NCBI RefSeq assembly: GCF_030272615.1 | Contig: NC_081407.1 | Span: 265,794,574-265,858,573, forward strand | DNA length: 64,000 nucleotides | Origin: Cryptomeria japonica | Taxonomy: Eukaryota > Streptophyta > Pinopsida > Cupressales > Cupressaceae | Direction: 5' to 3' | Shown here: piece after piece, positions 1 through 9,949 of the stretch | Layout of the letters: each line of letters starts with the position of its first letter | How positions within the stretch are numbered: position 1 is the stretch's first letter | Translations under genes and position numbers: made by a program | Notes under the pieces: generated by a model | Database searches by the model: none | Told to the model about the DNA's origin: nothing | Seen by the model: only the letters and a program-made list of their open reading frames with translations

Positions 1-52
1 CGATCAATTTTCGCGAATTTTTCAATAGCCGTTTTTCATGTGTCACCATTTT

Positions 53-70
53 TCTCTGCTCGCAATTTGT
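53..70. repeat. Left copy of 18-bp target-site duplication
   Basis: TCTCTGCTCGCAATTTGT here is repeated exactly at 5968-5985. Between the two copies lies a minus-strand LINE whose A-rich 3' end (read on the plus strand as T-rich sequence from 71) abuts this copy. That arrangement is what target-primed reverse transcription leaves. The flanks also share a short CCGTTTTTCA-like motif, so a local tandem repeat is a less likely alternative. Confidence 0.6.
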
Positions 71-636
71 TTTTAATATTTTGTATTTTTAAGGTAAGTG
101 CTATCATTGTGGGGATAGTTCCCTCTATTACCTTCCAACAAGATTTACAAAGGATCATAAAATACTTTATAGAACAATCACTACCCCTTGCAAACACCCA
201 TCAAATCCAAGACTCTCCACTCTAAATATGATTGCAATGGCTTCATAGGTCTGATCATCCACCCAGAACAATCGTTCAAATTGTTCATATAAAGTTTCGG
301 GCCTACAAATGCAACTGAGACCGCAATGATGGTCCATCTACCTTCCACCTCTCCTCTCCTAATGGCAGCAAAATCTATAAGAACACTATCACCCAACACG
401 GCTCTAACGCGACTCTAGATAGATCCTGTGTTTTCAGAGGATTCCAAATCTCCATGAGCCCGAAAATACCCCAAACCAAGGTTACATTCTTTTTCTGAGT
501 GCACCTTTGAACCGGTCAGATTGTACTCAATTGTTTATGTGTTTCTTTCCTCTCGAGATTTTCCACGTACAACAAGAACACCATTCCCTTTATTCACCTA
601 AAAAATCTCAGAGCAATGAAGTCGTCCTGCCGAAAC

Positions 637-1359
637 TCATCTCACTCCCTGTCTAGAGATATTGGTAACCAAACCTCCCTCCACATCGGCAATCTCCCTC
701 TGTAAATCTGTCATTTTAGTCTCTCCAAAGGTGACAGATCCGGACTCACATGTGATTCCTTTGTTAGCAAGCAGATCTGTCGATTTGCTCCCTTCCCTGT
801 AGGTATGAGAAATAGCGAAATGTTCAATTTTATCTAACCAGTATCTCGCTGCCTTAACTAGTTGGTCCAATTTCCAATTCAATGACCCCCCTGTTCTTAA
901 AGCATTGATACAAACTTGAGAGTCCCCTTCAATTTCAACCATGTTGTACCATTTAGATACGCATAACTGAATCCCTCTTCTCATGGCCTCTCCCTCCGCA
1001 AGATTGTTAGTTAAGGAGCCCAATGCCCCAAACATGCCCCATTTACATTCCCCAGATTCGTTCCTAATCAGGCAACCAAATCCAGAATCCCCCGGGTTGG
1101 CCCTCGCTGCACCATCAAAATTCATTTTAACCCAACCCGGTTTCAGAGGTTTCCACCTAACCTCCTTTTTCATCGATTTATCTTTGATAACAAATCCCAC
1201 CGACACCTTGAGATATTTCCACTTCTTTTGAATAGCCTCGTCCCAACTCGAAATATATCTGACTTTCTTGTCTCTCACCTTGCTAATGACCACTTCACAA
1301 ATACTCTGTTTAATATCTTCTATAACCAAATGAACATTCCTTGAAATAGCCCTAAACAC
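637..1359 (-). pseudogene. LINE ORF2 C-terminus: RNase H domain
   Basis: A 240-codon open stretch with a plant-type RNase H (RVT_3-like). Acidic catalytic positions are visible: Asp in NFDGAARANPG, Glu in NLAEGEA, Asp in EIEGDSQ and a last Asp in STDLLANKG, with HTYREGS before it as in the family. The domain degrades the RNA strand of the cDNA hybrid during retrotransposition. All four acidic residues look preserved, so the domain itself is well kept. It is separated from the upstream zinc-finger part of ORF2 by the 35-bp tandem duplication at 1331-1400, which shifts the frame. The apparent Met start is therefore not a real start. Confidence 0.85.
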
Positions 1360-1400
1360 CCTATATGAACATTCCTTGAAATAGCCCTAAACACCCTATT
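1331..1400. repeat. 35-bp tandem duplication that breaks LINE ORF2
   Basis: Two adjacent 35-bp units, 1331-1365 and 1366-1400, differ only at the last base. Thirty-five is not a multiple of three, so the duplication shifts the reading frame between zf-RVT and RNase H of the surrounding LINE. Confidence 0.95.
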
Positions 1401-1448
1401 GTTCCTTTCTTTCCAGATTTTCCATGCTACCATTGAAGGTCCCACCGT

Positions 1449-1832
1449 TCATATATCTCCCCAAAGTGAATGCTTTCCTATGACCGACCAACTTCTAATG
1501 AAGTGAATCAACTTCCTAGGCTTGACCAATTGAATGTTGATTGAATCAAGGAACCAATCCCAACATTCCTTTGCAAACTGACACTCATATAGAAGGTGAT
1601 TGGTGTTCTCCTCTTCTCTAGCACACAAACTACAGATGCTCGGACCAGCAATCCCAATAACCTTCAACCTTTCTCCCGACAATATTTTGTCATGCAGTGC
1701 CACCCATAGAAAAGCCCATGCTCTGGGCGCCACTAATTTACTCCAACACATCTGAGCTGGCCAATCTTCCTCCACTCTTCTCCTCAATAGCTCATAACCC
1801 AACTTCACCGAGTAATTCCCAGATGAAGCCAC
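1449..1832 (-). pseudogene. LINE ORF2: zf-RVT zinc-binding region
   Basis: The translation contains the zf-RVT pattern found between RT and RNase H in plant LINEs: a YSVKLGYELL-like start, W-SKLVAPRAWAFLW, then CSLCAREEENTNHLLYEC with the Cys-x2-Cys...His...Cys arrangement, followed by a CWDWF-like motif. It overlaps the end of the RT stretch at about 1805-1832 in another frame, so a small frameshift lies there. It is part of the same decayed ORF2 as the neighbouring entries, not an independent gene. Confidence 0.8.
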
Positions 1833-1839
1833 ACACCAT

Positions 1840-3530
1840 AAATTTCATCATCCTCCAAGTCAACATTCATTCTTCTAATAGAAAGCTCCTCACTCACCTG
1901 CAATCTGTCCTCCATGTCCAATCTTCCCAAAGCATCCCAGTTCCAAATCACCATCTCCCCAACCTGCCCTAGGTTAGATATGTAATCAACGACTACCACT
2001 CCAACACCCTCTTCTGCCTCCACCACCTTCTCCTTATCTACAATGAGATCGACAAGCGCTACTCCTCCATTCCAAAAGTCCCTTTGAAAGCTCGCTTTTC
2101 TACCATTCCCCACCTTCCATGTCAAGTGATCTATTATAACTTGTCTGCTTTCACACAAAAAAATCCAAATCGCTGATCCCTTTGGGGGATTTGCAATAGT
2201 TAAAACTCTACTCGGATTATCTGAATCCAAATACTTATGTCTCATGACCCGACACCATAACTTATCAGGATGCTTTAACATCTTCCAAGATAACTTCACA
2301 CCTAAAGCCAAATTCTGATTGGAAATATCTTGAATGCGTACACCCCCTTCTGCCTTGTCCAGGCACACTATTTTCCATCCAACAAGTAGAAACTTCTTAG
2401 CTTCTTTTGATCCAGACCACATGAATCTCTTGAAAATACTCTCCATCTTCCTAATCACCTCCTTATTGATGTTGTAGCAGGACATGGTATAAATTGGAAT
2501 GGCTGACAAAACAACCCTAAGCAAGACTATCCTCCGGGCCTGGGATAACCAACTATTTTTCCAATTTGAAGCTTTATTCTGGCATTTCTCTAAAATCTCC
2601 CTCCATAGTTTATTTCTCCTACATCCATCAAATAGTGGGAGCCCCAAATATTTGACCGCAAGTTGACCCTCTTTGAAACCTAACGTGTCCACAATTCTCT
2701 TATGCACTCCATACTTGGACTTGAAGAAAAATACCTCAAACTTATCTTTATTTATGAACTGTCCAGACACTGTAGAGTACAGATCCAATATACCCTTGAT
2801 GACCCGAGCCTCCCTGACTGATGCTTCTCCAAACAACATAATATCATCTACAAATTGTGAATGGGATATCGGCTCCATTTCCTCAGAAATATCCACTCCC
2901 TTCCATAGCCTATTCCTTCTAGCTGCTTTGATCAACCAATTTAATGCTTCCGCCATCAACTCAAATAAGAAAGGTGAGATCAGATCTCCTTGACAAAGAC
3001 CGTTTCCTGATTAAAAAAATCTATATAACGAGCCATTGACCATGATTGAAAATCTAGGTTTAAGAATGCAAGTTTTAATAATATCAATCCATTCCTTAGA
3101 GAATCCAAATTTATCCAATACCCCAAAAATAAAACTCCAAGAAACCCTGTCATATGCCTTAATCGCGTCTAGTTTAATAGCCATACCTCTAATGTTGGCG
3201 GACTTGATCGAGTGACAAACCTTGGAGGCCAAGATGATACTATCAACATTGTCTCTTCCAAGAGTAAACCCATTCTGTTCCTCAACCACCAATGATAGGA
3301 GTGACTTCTTAAGTCTATTCGCCAAAGCTTTAGCAAGTATTTTTAATATCTTTCACACACTTCCTTTTGGCCTGGATATCCTCTACCACCTTGTAAATAT
3401 CTTCTCCCATAAAATCCCAACATCTGTGGAAGAATCTCGCTAGAAAGTTGTCAGGTCCTAGTGCTTTAGTGGGATGTAGAAGAAAGGCCGCCTCTTTGAT
3501 TTCTGCTCAGGTGAAACTACTAGTCAACAT
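1840..3530 (-). pseudogene. LINE ORF2: reverse transcriptase domain
   Basis: Non-LTR reverse transcriptase in two main open stretches (3325-3011 and 2959-1805, minus strand). Motif A is KLDAIKAYDRVSW, motif B is CQGDLISPFLF and the catalytic motif C is FVDDIMLFGEA. Thumb-region sequence follows (VKYLGLPL, then WLSQARRIVLLRVVLSAIP). A single in-frame stop at about 3018-3020 separates the stretches. Upstream, a KALGPDNF...RFFHRCWDF segment is recognisable around 3360-3480, but the usual IPK...FRPISLCN block that should follow is missing. About 100 bp appear to be deleted near 3335-3360. Confidence 0.88.
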
Positions 3531-4862
3531 CTAGTTATCTTCCTCCGACACTGGCCTAGGGATAACTTCCAAAACCAAGGACAGTTTGGCCCTATCTAAT
3601 GGAGCATTATTACATAGGACTGATTCAAAAAACTTCACCGCTTCCTCACCTATGGACTGCTCTTCCAAACACCAACCTCCTTTCGAGTCCCTAATCCTGC
3701 CAATTCTATTAATCCCTCTTCTCACTTTCACTGAAGCGTGAACAAATTTCATGTTGAGATCTCCTTCTCTCAACCAAGTTTCTCGGGCTTCGTCTCTCCA
3801 ATAATTTTTTTCTCTTGCCAGAATTTCTAATAGCTCTTCCTTCAGCCTCTTTTCCGTCTCAAATTCGGAGCAACCCATACCACTCGAAATAATCTTGTCA
3901 TTAAGAAATTGTAACTCTTCCTCTATCCAAGCCTTTTCCACAAAGATATATTTGAAACATGTCATGTTCCACTCCTTCAACTTGGATTTAAGGAAGTTCA
4001 ATATGCGAACAAACCTGAAGCTCAATGTACCCTTGAATATATCACTCTCCTTCCACCAACCTTCTAACTTGGACTTCAAATCCAGATCCCGCCACCACAT
4101 GGACTGGAATATAAAATATCCTTTAGAACATCTATGTTGACTATCCATTTTGAGTAGATTTGGGAAGTGGTGAGAAGCAGAATATGGCAGAATGGTAGAG
4201 ACAAAAGAATCCGTCTCCATCCATCCTTTGGATATGAGGAATCGGTCTAGTCTCTCACGGATATTGGTGAAAGCCCTCCTTTTGTTTGTCCACGTGAATC
4301 TCCCATTGTTAGGCTTAATGTCGCACAACTGAGAAGCATTCACAAAGTTGTTGAAGCCTACCATCGCTTTGTTACCCCTAAGTAAACCTCCTTTTTCATT
4401 AGAGTTGAGGATAGTGTTGAAGTCCCTCGCCACAATGATCCTGCTACAATTATTCTTACCTAAGATATTAATTAATTGTTCCCTAAACTCTTCTTTCCTA
4501 TCCAACCTAAGAGGCTCGTACACATTGATGAGAAGAAAATGGCAATTAGAAGAGAGAATTGTGCCTATCCCAACAATCCAAAACTCTCCTTGATCAATGA
4601 CTTTGAACCTAGTTGATCTAGAATCCTAGATGATTCCCAACCCTCCTGACTGACCACTAGCCACTTGAAACACACCATCCCACTTCTTACAATAGCCCAA
4701 GAACTTTCCTCCTTTCTCTTGGTTAATCTCTGGACTTTCCTTCAGCAAAATAATCTCCGGACTTTCCTTCAGCAAACATTGCTTAACCATCCTACTTTTG
4801 TCGGGAGCCAGAAGGCCCATGACATTCCAAGAAAGGATCCTCGTCTCCCTCCAAGAGGGCAC
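3531..4862 (-). pseudogene. LINE ORF2: apurinic-type endonuclease domain
   Basis: N-terminal endonuclease/exonuclease/phosphatase domain of ORF2. The beginning (RILSWNVMGLLAPDK) lies near 4840. An in-frame stop at about 4626 is followed by a VYEPLRLDRKEEF segment in the same frame. Later blocks include ARDFNTIL (usually GDFN), FTWTNKR, ERLDRFLIS and SASHHFP, where plant LINEs normally have S-DH-P, so a catalytic region residue looks altered. The domain would nick target DNA to prime reverse transcription. A 27-bp in-frame duplication gives LLKESPEI twice near the N-terminus. Confidence 0.82.
4725..4778. repeat. 27-bp tandem duplication in LINE endonuclease
   Basis: Units 4725-4751 and 4752-4778 differ at a few bases. 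The duplication keeps the frame and repeats nine residues (LLKESPEI.) in the minus-strand endonuclease. Confidence 0.85.
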
Positions 4863-4933
4863 TCCGCCCCCTTGGATGCCTTAAGGAACTCAGAAATGCT
4901 TTTTCAACCGTTTTGGATTGCCTCATCTTCCCT

Positions 4934-5900
4934 TTACTGTTTATTAGTTTTCCTACCCTTTCTTTTTTTGGAAATACCAATCTTGACTGCTGCAGATTGG
5001 CTCAAGCACCGTCTATCTATGACTTCCAAAATGTCCTCCCCCGACCCAGGTTCCTCCGAGAGCCATATCTCTTCCGTCTCCGAATCTTCAAAAGCTTCTG
5101 TGGCATTTCCGCCACCCTTAACCGCCTTACCATCGACCTCTCCCCGACATGAATTATATATCATTTCGTGCCTCCTGCTTATCCTTACATGCCTCCCCCG
5201 CCACATTCCCTCAAGAATTCGAAACATGGAGATGAGAGTCCCCTCGACCTGTCTCTATGTCGAGAATGGGGGATTTGGAAGAAGATGGATTAATATTGTC
5301 ATCCCTCAAGTTACTCTCTGGAATCTTATACATAGAAGGCTCTTTCGACTTCGAATGGTTGTTGTTTGCAACATTCTTTTTCGGGGTCCATCTTGTAAAA
5401 TTCTTTACTCGCGAAAACCGTTCTAACTGTCTGGCATCAACCCATCGTCTCCCAAACTTAGGCCGCGAACGTTCCTCCACTTCCAGATTTTCAATTCAAA
5501 ACCTACGTATACATACGTACCCCCATCAGCGTACCTTCAGAAGGATTGTCTTCACAGCCATCAGTTTTAATCTTGCGTATACATACGTACCCCCATTAGC
5601 GTACCCAATGATCTGCCAATCTTGTCCAAACACTCCTCATTCCAGTATTCGATAGGCAGGTTATATAACCGAACCCAAATTGGGTTTTCATATGGTGTGC
5701 AATCCAGGGGGTTAAATTTCGGCACCCATTTTTGCATATACAATGGGCATCCATCAACCATCAACCATCCACAACCCTTTCTGAAGAATTTTACCCCTAT
5801 CATCTTCGAGGGCAAAAACTTCCACAAAGAATTTTTTCGGCAAAATTTTTACAATACAATCAACCTTCTATTGATTATCGATCCATTCTTTAATTGAAGC
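4934..5900 (-). pseudogene. LINE ORF1, DUF4283-type nucleic-acid-binding protein (decayed)
   Basis: Minus-strand ORF1 remnant. The segment 5567-5827 has the DUF4283 hallmark: a W-KFLPSKMIGVKFF start, then WVPKFNPLDC, PIWVRLYNLPIEYW, and IGRSLGTLMGV. This domain occurs in ORF1 of plant L1 elements, where it is thought to act as an RNA-binding part of the ribonucleoprotein. The rest (5211-5480 and 4934-5227) is charged, with several frames and no clear zinc knuckle. A duplicated 30-bp motif spaced 70 bp apart (5506-5535 and 5576-5605) repeats GTLMGVRMYT and disrupts the frame. Confidence 0.7.
5506..5605. repeat. 70-bp-spaced direct repeat in LINE ORF1
   Basis: A 30-bp motif containing TATACATACGTACCCCCAT occurs at 5506-5535 and 5576-5605 with one mismatch. 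It is best read as a tandem duplication with a 70-bp period inside the LINE. Confidence 0.85.
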
Positions 5901-5967
5901 CCTCGTTCTCCTCTTTCCAATAATTCTGCAAATCTTCTCTCATTGCAATACTCTCCTCCATATTATC

Positions 5968-5985
5968 TCTCTGCTCGCAATTTGT
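5968..5985. repeat. Right copy of 18-bp target-site duplication
   Basis: Exact repeat of 53-70, lying at the 5' end of the minus-strand LINE. Confidence 0.6.
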
Positions 5986-6529
5986 GTTTGCACCGTTTTT
6001 CAAATGTAGATATTTACTAGGTATCATCTTGCCGTTTAATTTTAAAAACTTTCCCATTTAAAAAGGGTTGCGGTAATCTTAAAAATATAAAAATAAAAAA
6101 TTAAACCATTTTTGTCGACCTATTTAAAATAGGTCAAATAAGATATATATGTTAGAAGAAATAGGAGTTTGGATATTTAAGATACATATATTTAAATTAT
6201 ATGTTATATTTAGAATTTAGATATATGAAATATAAATTTAGATTATAATGATTTATTAATTAATTATAAATGGGTAAGAATAATTAGTTAATATAATTTA
6301 TTATTAATATTAATTAATATTAGTAATATTAATATTATTTATTTATTATATATTTAAAATTAAGATATATAGAATATATTAATTTATTAATTAATTATAA
6401 TTAGTCAATAATAATGAACTAACATTAATTTCTTAATTAATGGGGTCAGGAAGGATAATCTTTCTTAGAATCTTTCGATTGAGGTAACCTAGCAAGTGCT
6501 AGATCACGGATGCATTAAGATAAAATTTG
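5986..6529. other. AT-rich intergenic sequence, no gene seen
   Basis: Mostly A+T with repeated TTAATATTAAT words up to about 6435. It then changes abruptly to mixed composition at about 6440, probably the start of the LINE remnant that follows. Similar TTAATATTAATNAATATTA words follow that element's poly(A) at about 8550, but low complexity prevents calling a target-site duplication. Confidence 0.5.
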
Positions 6530-6874
6530 GCCGAGCTTCTAGGGTAACCCCATCTTAGCGGTGTAGGATGTATTGCACAAGACCGCGAGGGTAACATCCT
6601 AGAGAAAGATTGGAATACTTGGGGGCTACTGCGAACAATATTATAGAGTCTTGGGTTACTCTAGGGAGGCCAAATTCATTTTGAATGAGATTCATTAATC
6701 ACTATAAATGAATTGCATCACATTTTGACCTCCAATTGGAAATTGAGCCAATGACGAAATCCAGTATGGGAGCATATAAAACAACTATCTAACTTCAAAA
6801 TCATGCATGTTTATCGTGAGGGGAATATCCAGGCTAATGAGATCACCAAGAAAGCATCAAAGAGGGGTGCATAA
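6530..6874 (+). pseudogene. Decayed LINE RNase H domain
   Basis: Pieces in different frames match the RNase H order. RASRVTP near 6540 corresponds to the family's GASRGNPG, then come SGVGCIAQDREGN, GATANNIIESW, SNWKL and finally IMHVYREGNIQANEI near 6810-6850. The last piece corresponds to the conserved H-YREGN-AD segment, with Asn in place of the catalytic Asp. Several frameshifts separate the pieces and the reading ends with TAA at 6872-6874. Confidence 0.65.
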
Positions 6875-6981
6875 TGGACATGTCATGATATTTAGGGAAT
6901 CTATCTACTTGGAAATTATTGACTATGGTTCATGATGTTGACAGACCATACGGTGAGGTCATTACCACATAATAGTAATAG

Positions 6982-8235
6982 ATGGCAACTCGAGAAAAGG
7001 AAAAGAAAGATTTTTTTATAGTCTACGATGCCAACAATTTGTATATGGGTCTATAGATGGGTTAGAGCAATATGGGACTACCTTGTATTCCTTATAGGAG
7101 ATACCTAACTACACTACAAATGAAATACCTTACCCCCTTGTAAAAAACAGGAAAAACCTTTCCTACATGATCAAAGAAATACCAGTGTACATTAAAAATG
7201 AAAATCCTAAATGAAGGCCATCTTTTCATGGGATGTTTCTCAAGAGATCAGGTGGATATGTCACTTACTCCCGATACCATTAAAAAATTTGCATTAATTT
7301 TGAGCACCAAAAATTTCACATTCATGAGAAAGATGTAACAAGGCATACTTCAAGGCCCATCAATAGATTTGAATGAATATGAAAAGAAGAGGTCGGACCT
7401 CAATATAATCATGACTAGGTCATCTCAGGTTGTGGCATCTCCTTTGTTGATGATAGGTTGACAAATGCTATTCTTTTCCCTCGGTGGTGCTTGGTGACTC
7501 ACATTTCTGACTAAGTGACATTCTGGTGGAGTCTGTGAATATGGATACTCTAATTAGGTTAGTCACTAAGAAGCGATAGATATCATTTTTGGGAGAGGTC
7601 TCTAAGAAGTGTCTTAAATCCATCCTCTCCTCTACTCAATGTTTAGTAGTCAACGCAGTTGAAGTCATTCTAGGTGAAGGAATTTATCAAGACTCCACAT
7701 AGGCATCAAGTTAATTAACAACGATATATCGGCGATGTTTTTGATGGTTATTCTAGAATTGTGGAAGTCAAAGGATGGGGCCAAGCTTTTATGCCTGAAA
7801 TTCTTCAAGAATCACCTTCTGGGTGATATTGACGATGTCTTGAATAATGTGGACAATGTGTGGAGGATTCCTTTCCTGGATTATTATGTGGTGTGTTGTC
7901 ATGGGAAGGAGGTTAAAAAATGGCCTTTAATTTTTACACTGGAGCCACTTTTGTTTGAGGGCATGAAGCTTGCTATTACCTGTAATATTGTCTTTATGAA
8001 AAAACTCCGTGGAATTATCCTCAATGAGGATGATGACAGGGTAAAGAACTATCTAAGAAGTGAAGGACTTGCTTGTGATGAGGTGGAGGACGATGAATTT
8101 GGCATGGTCAATAAGGAGGAGAAGCCAACGACTGGTCCTGAGGAGGACCTATTGAAGATTCTAGAGGTGGTGGTTGATGAGGTGTGTGGCCCTGAGTGTT
8201 CTGTCAAAGCTAGAGCTGAGAAGATGATGAAGTAG
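6982..8235 (+). pseudogene. LINE third ORF (unknown function), partly open
   Basis: Begins at an ATG 107 bp after the RNase H stop with MATREKEKKDFFIVYD, is interrupted by several stops, and ends with an intact 166-codon stretch (7735-8235). That stretch is acidic toward its C-terminus (EVEDDEF, GPEEDLLKILEVVVDEV). I recognise no enzyme motif. It occupies the same place as the extra ORFs after RNase H in the elements at 41784-43587 and 52201-60706. Its first residues loosely resemble the start of the former (MAEDNKSAVKSFSIYI). It could encode an accessory element protein or be captured host sequence. Confidence 0.45.
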
Positions 8236-8731
8236 GCTGTATTTTGAGTTATGATTTGCCTTTATTCCTTTTTGGCCAATATTTCATGTTAAGGATCTTT
8301 ATGATACTATACTGTTGAAGTCCCAGAGCTTGTATAGTTTAGTGGTTGTGTTTGGTGTTACCATTTTGCTGGTTGACAACAGATTTTCTAAAATTTTGTT
8401 TGCCCTGCCATGTTTTGCTCCATGTGTGTTACAATGTTGGGTGGTTGGCAGTAATTTAGCAGACAGAGGCCTTAGGGTCTTTCGAATCGGTGACTGTAAT
8501 ATATAATCTTTATTGTTATCAATATAATTGATGATGCCTCAAAAAAAAATTAATATTAATCAATATTAATTATTTTTAATATAAATTAATATAAATCATT
8601 ATTATTTAAGTTAATATTATATTCTAATTATTTCTCTTTAATTTATAAATCGATGAAAGACGTTAACAAGATACTTGTTCTATTATACTTGTAATCCGAG
8701 TAAAATAGATAGAGAGTAATATACGCTCTTG

Positions 8732-8737
8732 TTTATT
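8732..8737 (-). terminator. Poly(A) signal AATAAA of the thaumatin-like gene
   Basis: AATAAA on the minus strand about 60 bp after the TAG stop of the thaumatin-like gene, a normal position for a plant polyadenylation signal. Confidence 0.5.
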
Positions 8738-8797
8738 CTGTGAAAAACCACCATTATTACTTGGGATGCACAGCACACGCGCACAGATATATAAACC

Positions 8798-9854
8798 CTA
8801 TTCGACTGCATAAAGACTTCCAGTTGAAGTGGAGGTAGAATTAGTGTTTGAAGCTCCATTACCGCAGAAAACAATTCTATAATTGCTGCCGCCGGGGCAA
8901 GTAAAGGTGCTGGTGGGATCATCCTTGGCATAGCTGTAGGCCATGGGGCATTCTCGCTTGAAAAATTTAGAGTAGTCTGTAGAAGGGCAATTATCGATGA
9001 AGGATCCCGTACAGCAGTATGCTGGCGTGTTGAAAGCAGCACATGCACTTCTGCACCCATCGACTACCTTCAACTCTCTTGGGCACTTTGAATTTATGTC
9101 GCTATTGCAGGCGATTCTCCTGCAGTTTGAGTTGGAAAGAATGACAGTCATGCGGAGGTTGAATCCATCGACGAGAGAGATGTCGTAGAAGTCCAAGTTC
9201 TGGAATTGATTGAGAGCATACTCAAAGAGCGTTGAGGGAATACCTCCCGATCCCTGGCAGTTGAGTAATCCCCCGCAGTCTCCAGTGTTGCATCTCCCTC
9301 GACCGCTGCCGTCGAAGGAGCAGCCGGTACGACCCCAAAACCTTCCCTTTGCTCCGCCCGGCACATTCACTCTCCATGACTGTCCCCGCCGTAGCTCTCT
9401 CCCTCCCCCAAACGGAGTCCCTGCCGCCCACACCGTGAAAGGGCACTGGTTTTCTATGTCAAAGCTCACACCCTCCACTCCTGCACATGAAAATAATGAA
9501 AACCGATTTAGTGGGTCTTGGTGAAATTGAATGGCTCACAAGAAATTGATCATATCAGGTTTTTACAATTTATAATGTTAGTTGTTTTTAATATGTTAGT
9601 TGTTTTTAATATTTGATTGTGTTTCAAACCATGAAATCTAATCTGAAACATTAATGTAAAAATACTAACCCAATCAAATTCAAAACACTAATTGTAAAAA
9701 TACTAACCCAATCAAATTCAAAACACTAATTGTAAAAATACTAACCCACTCAAATTCAAAACACTAATTAATAAATGTATGAATTGAGTTGCATACCTGC
9801 ATAGAGTGATACCGCCATTATTGTCAGCAAAACCCACAATATTGCCCGCGCCAT
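8798..9854 (-). CDS. Thaumatin-like (PR-5) secreted protein, two exons
   Basis: Exon 1 is 9797-9854 and exon 2 is 8798-9480. The intron has a GTATGC donor and a TGTGCAG acceptor and joins in phase to give 246 residues. Residues 1 to about 22 form a signal peptide ([20 protein letters not shown]), then mature sequence starts near [11 protein letters not shown]. The thaumatin signature [10 protein letters not shown], the [10 protein letters not shown] block and all 16 cysteines expected for eight disulfides are present, with an acidic FEYALNQ segment. PR-5 proteins are secreted or apoplastic, stress- and pathogen-induced, and several conifer members are pollen allergens. An unusual Ser/Thr/Asn-rich tail of about 20 residues with an NST glycosylation site follows the last Cys. 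No frame damage is seen, so it looks functional. The start is supported by the signal peptide and a TATA box 66 bp upstream. Confidence 0.93.
9575..9610. repeat. 18-bp tandem repeat in PR-5 intron
   Basis: ATGTTAGTTGTTTTTAAT occurs twice in tandem (9575-9592 and 9593-9610) within the intron of the thaumatin-like gene. Confidence 0.9.
9657..9770. repeat. 38-bp minisatellite (three copies) in PR-5 intron
   Basis: Three head-to-tail 38-bp units start at 9657, 9695 and 9733, each containing AACCCAATCAAATTC or a one-base variant. They fill more than a third of the 316-bp intron. Confidence 0.95.
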
Positions 9855-9919
9855 TTCAATTGCAAACTGGTATGATATGGAAAATATCAATGGTGTCTAT
9901 GCCGTGTGAAGGCAGGGAC

Positions 9920-9928
9920 TATATATAT
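9920..9928 (-). promoter_or_regulatory. TATA box of the thaumatin-like gene
   Basis: A TATATATA run read on the minus strand as CATATATATAGTCC, 66 bp before the ATG at 9854. It leaves room for a short 5' leader, as expected for a highly inducible gene. Confidence 0.6.
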
Positions 9929-9949
9929 GAATTTACGATGGTTGGAAAG

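Larger units (their letters stand above)
71..5967 (-). mobile_element. Near full-length L1-type LINE with terminal RNase H (decayed)
   Basis: A 5.9-kb non-LTR retrotransposon read on the minus strand. In order from its 5' end it has ORF1 (DUF4283-like), then ORF2 with endonuclease, reverse transcriptase, zf-RVT and RNase H, then a 3' region of about 560 bp and an A-rich tail. It is bounded by an exact 18-bp direct repeat at 53-70 and 5968-5985. Every ORF is interrupted by stops, by small tandem duplications at 1331-1400, 4725-4778 and 5506-5605, and by a deletion inside the RT, so the copy is dead. The domain order is typical of plant L1 elements carrying RNase H. Unlike the plus-strand LINEs further right, no extra ORF is visible after its RNase H. 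Confidence 0.85.
6530..8549 (+). mobile_element. 3' part of a LINE: RNase H remnant, third ORF, poly(A)
   Basis: Plus-strand LINE 3' end, truncated upstream of or within RNase H. It contains decayed RNase H (6530-6874), a long, partly open third reading frame (6982-8235), a 3' untranslated region and a nine-A tract at 8541-8549. Before the A-tract the text TTATCAATATAATTGATG resembles the ATCAATATAA that precedes the poly(A) of the element at 41784-43587, suggesting related families. No endonuclease or RT is present. Confidence 0.65.

Noticed and set aside
4665-5426. 253-codon plus-strand open frame
   Set aside because: Antisense shadow of the minus-strand LINE endonuclease and ORF1; Ser/Pro/Leu-rich with no domain.
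6303-8567. Target-site duplication TTAATATTAAT for the 6.5-8.5 kb LINE
   Set aside because: Both flanks are low-complexity AT sequence in which such words recur by chance.
8683-9060. 125-codon minus-strand frame overlapping the PR-5 3' part
   Set aside because: Out-of-frame shadow of the PR-5 exon; the PR-5 frame has all family motifs and cysteines.
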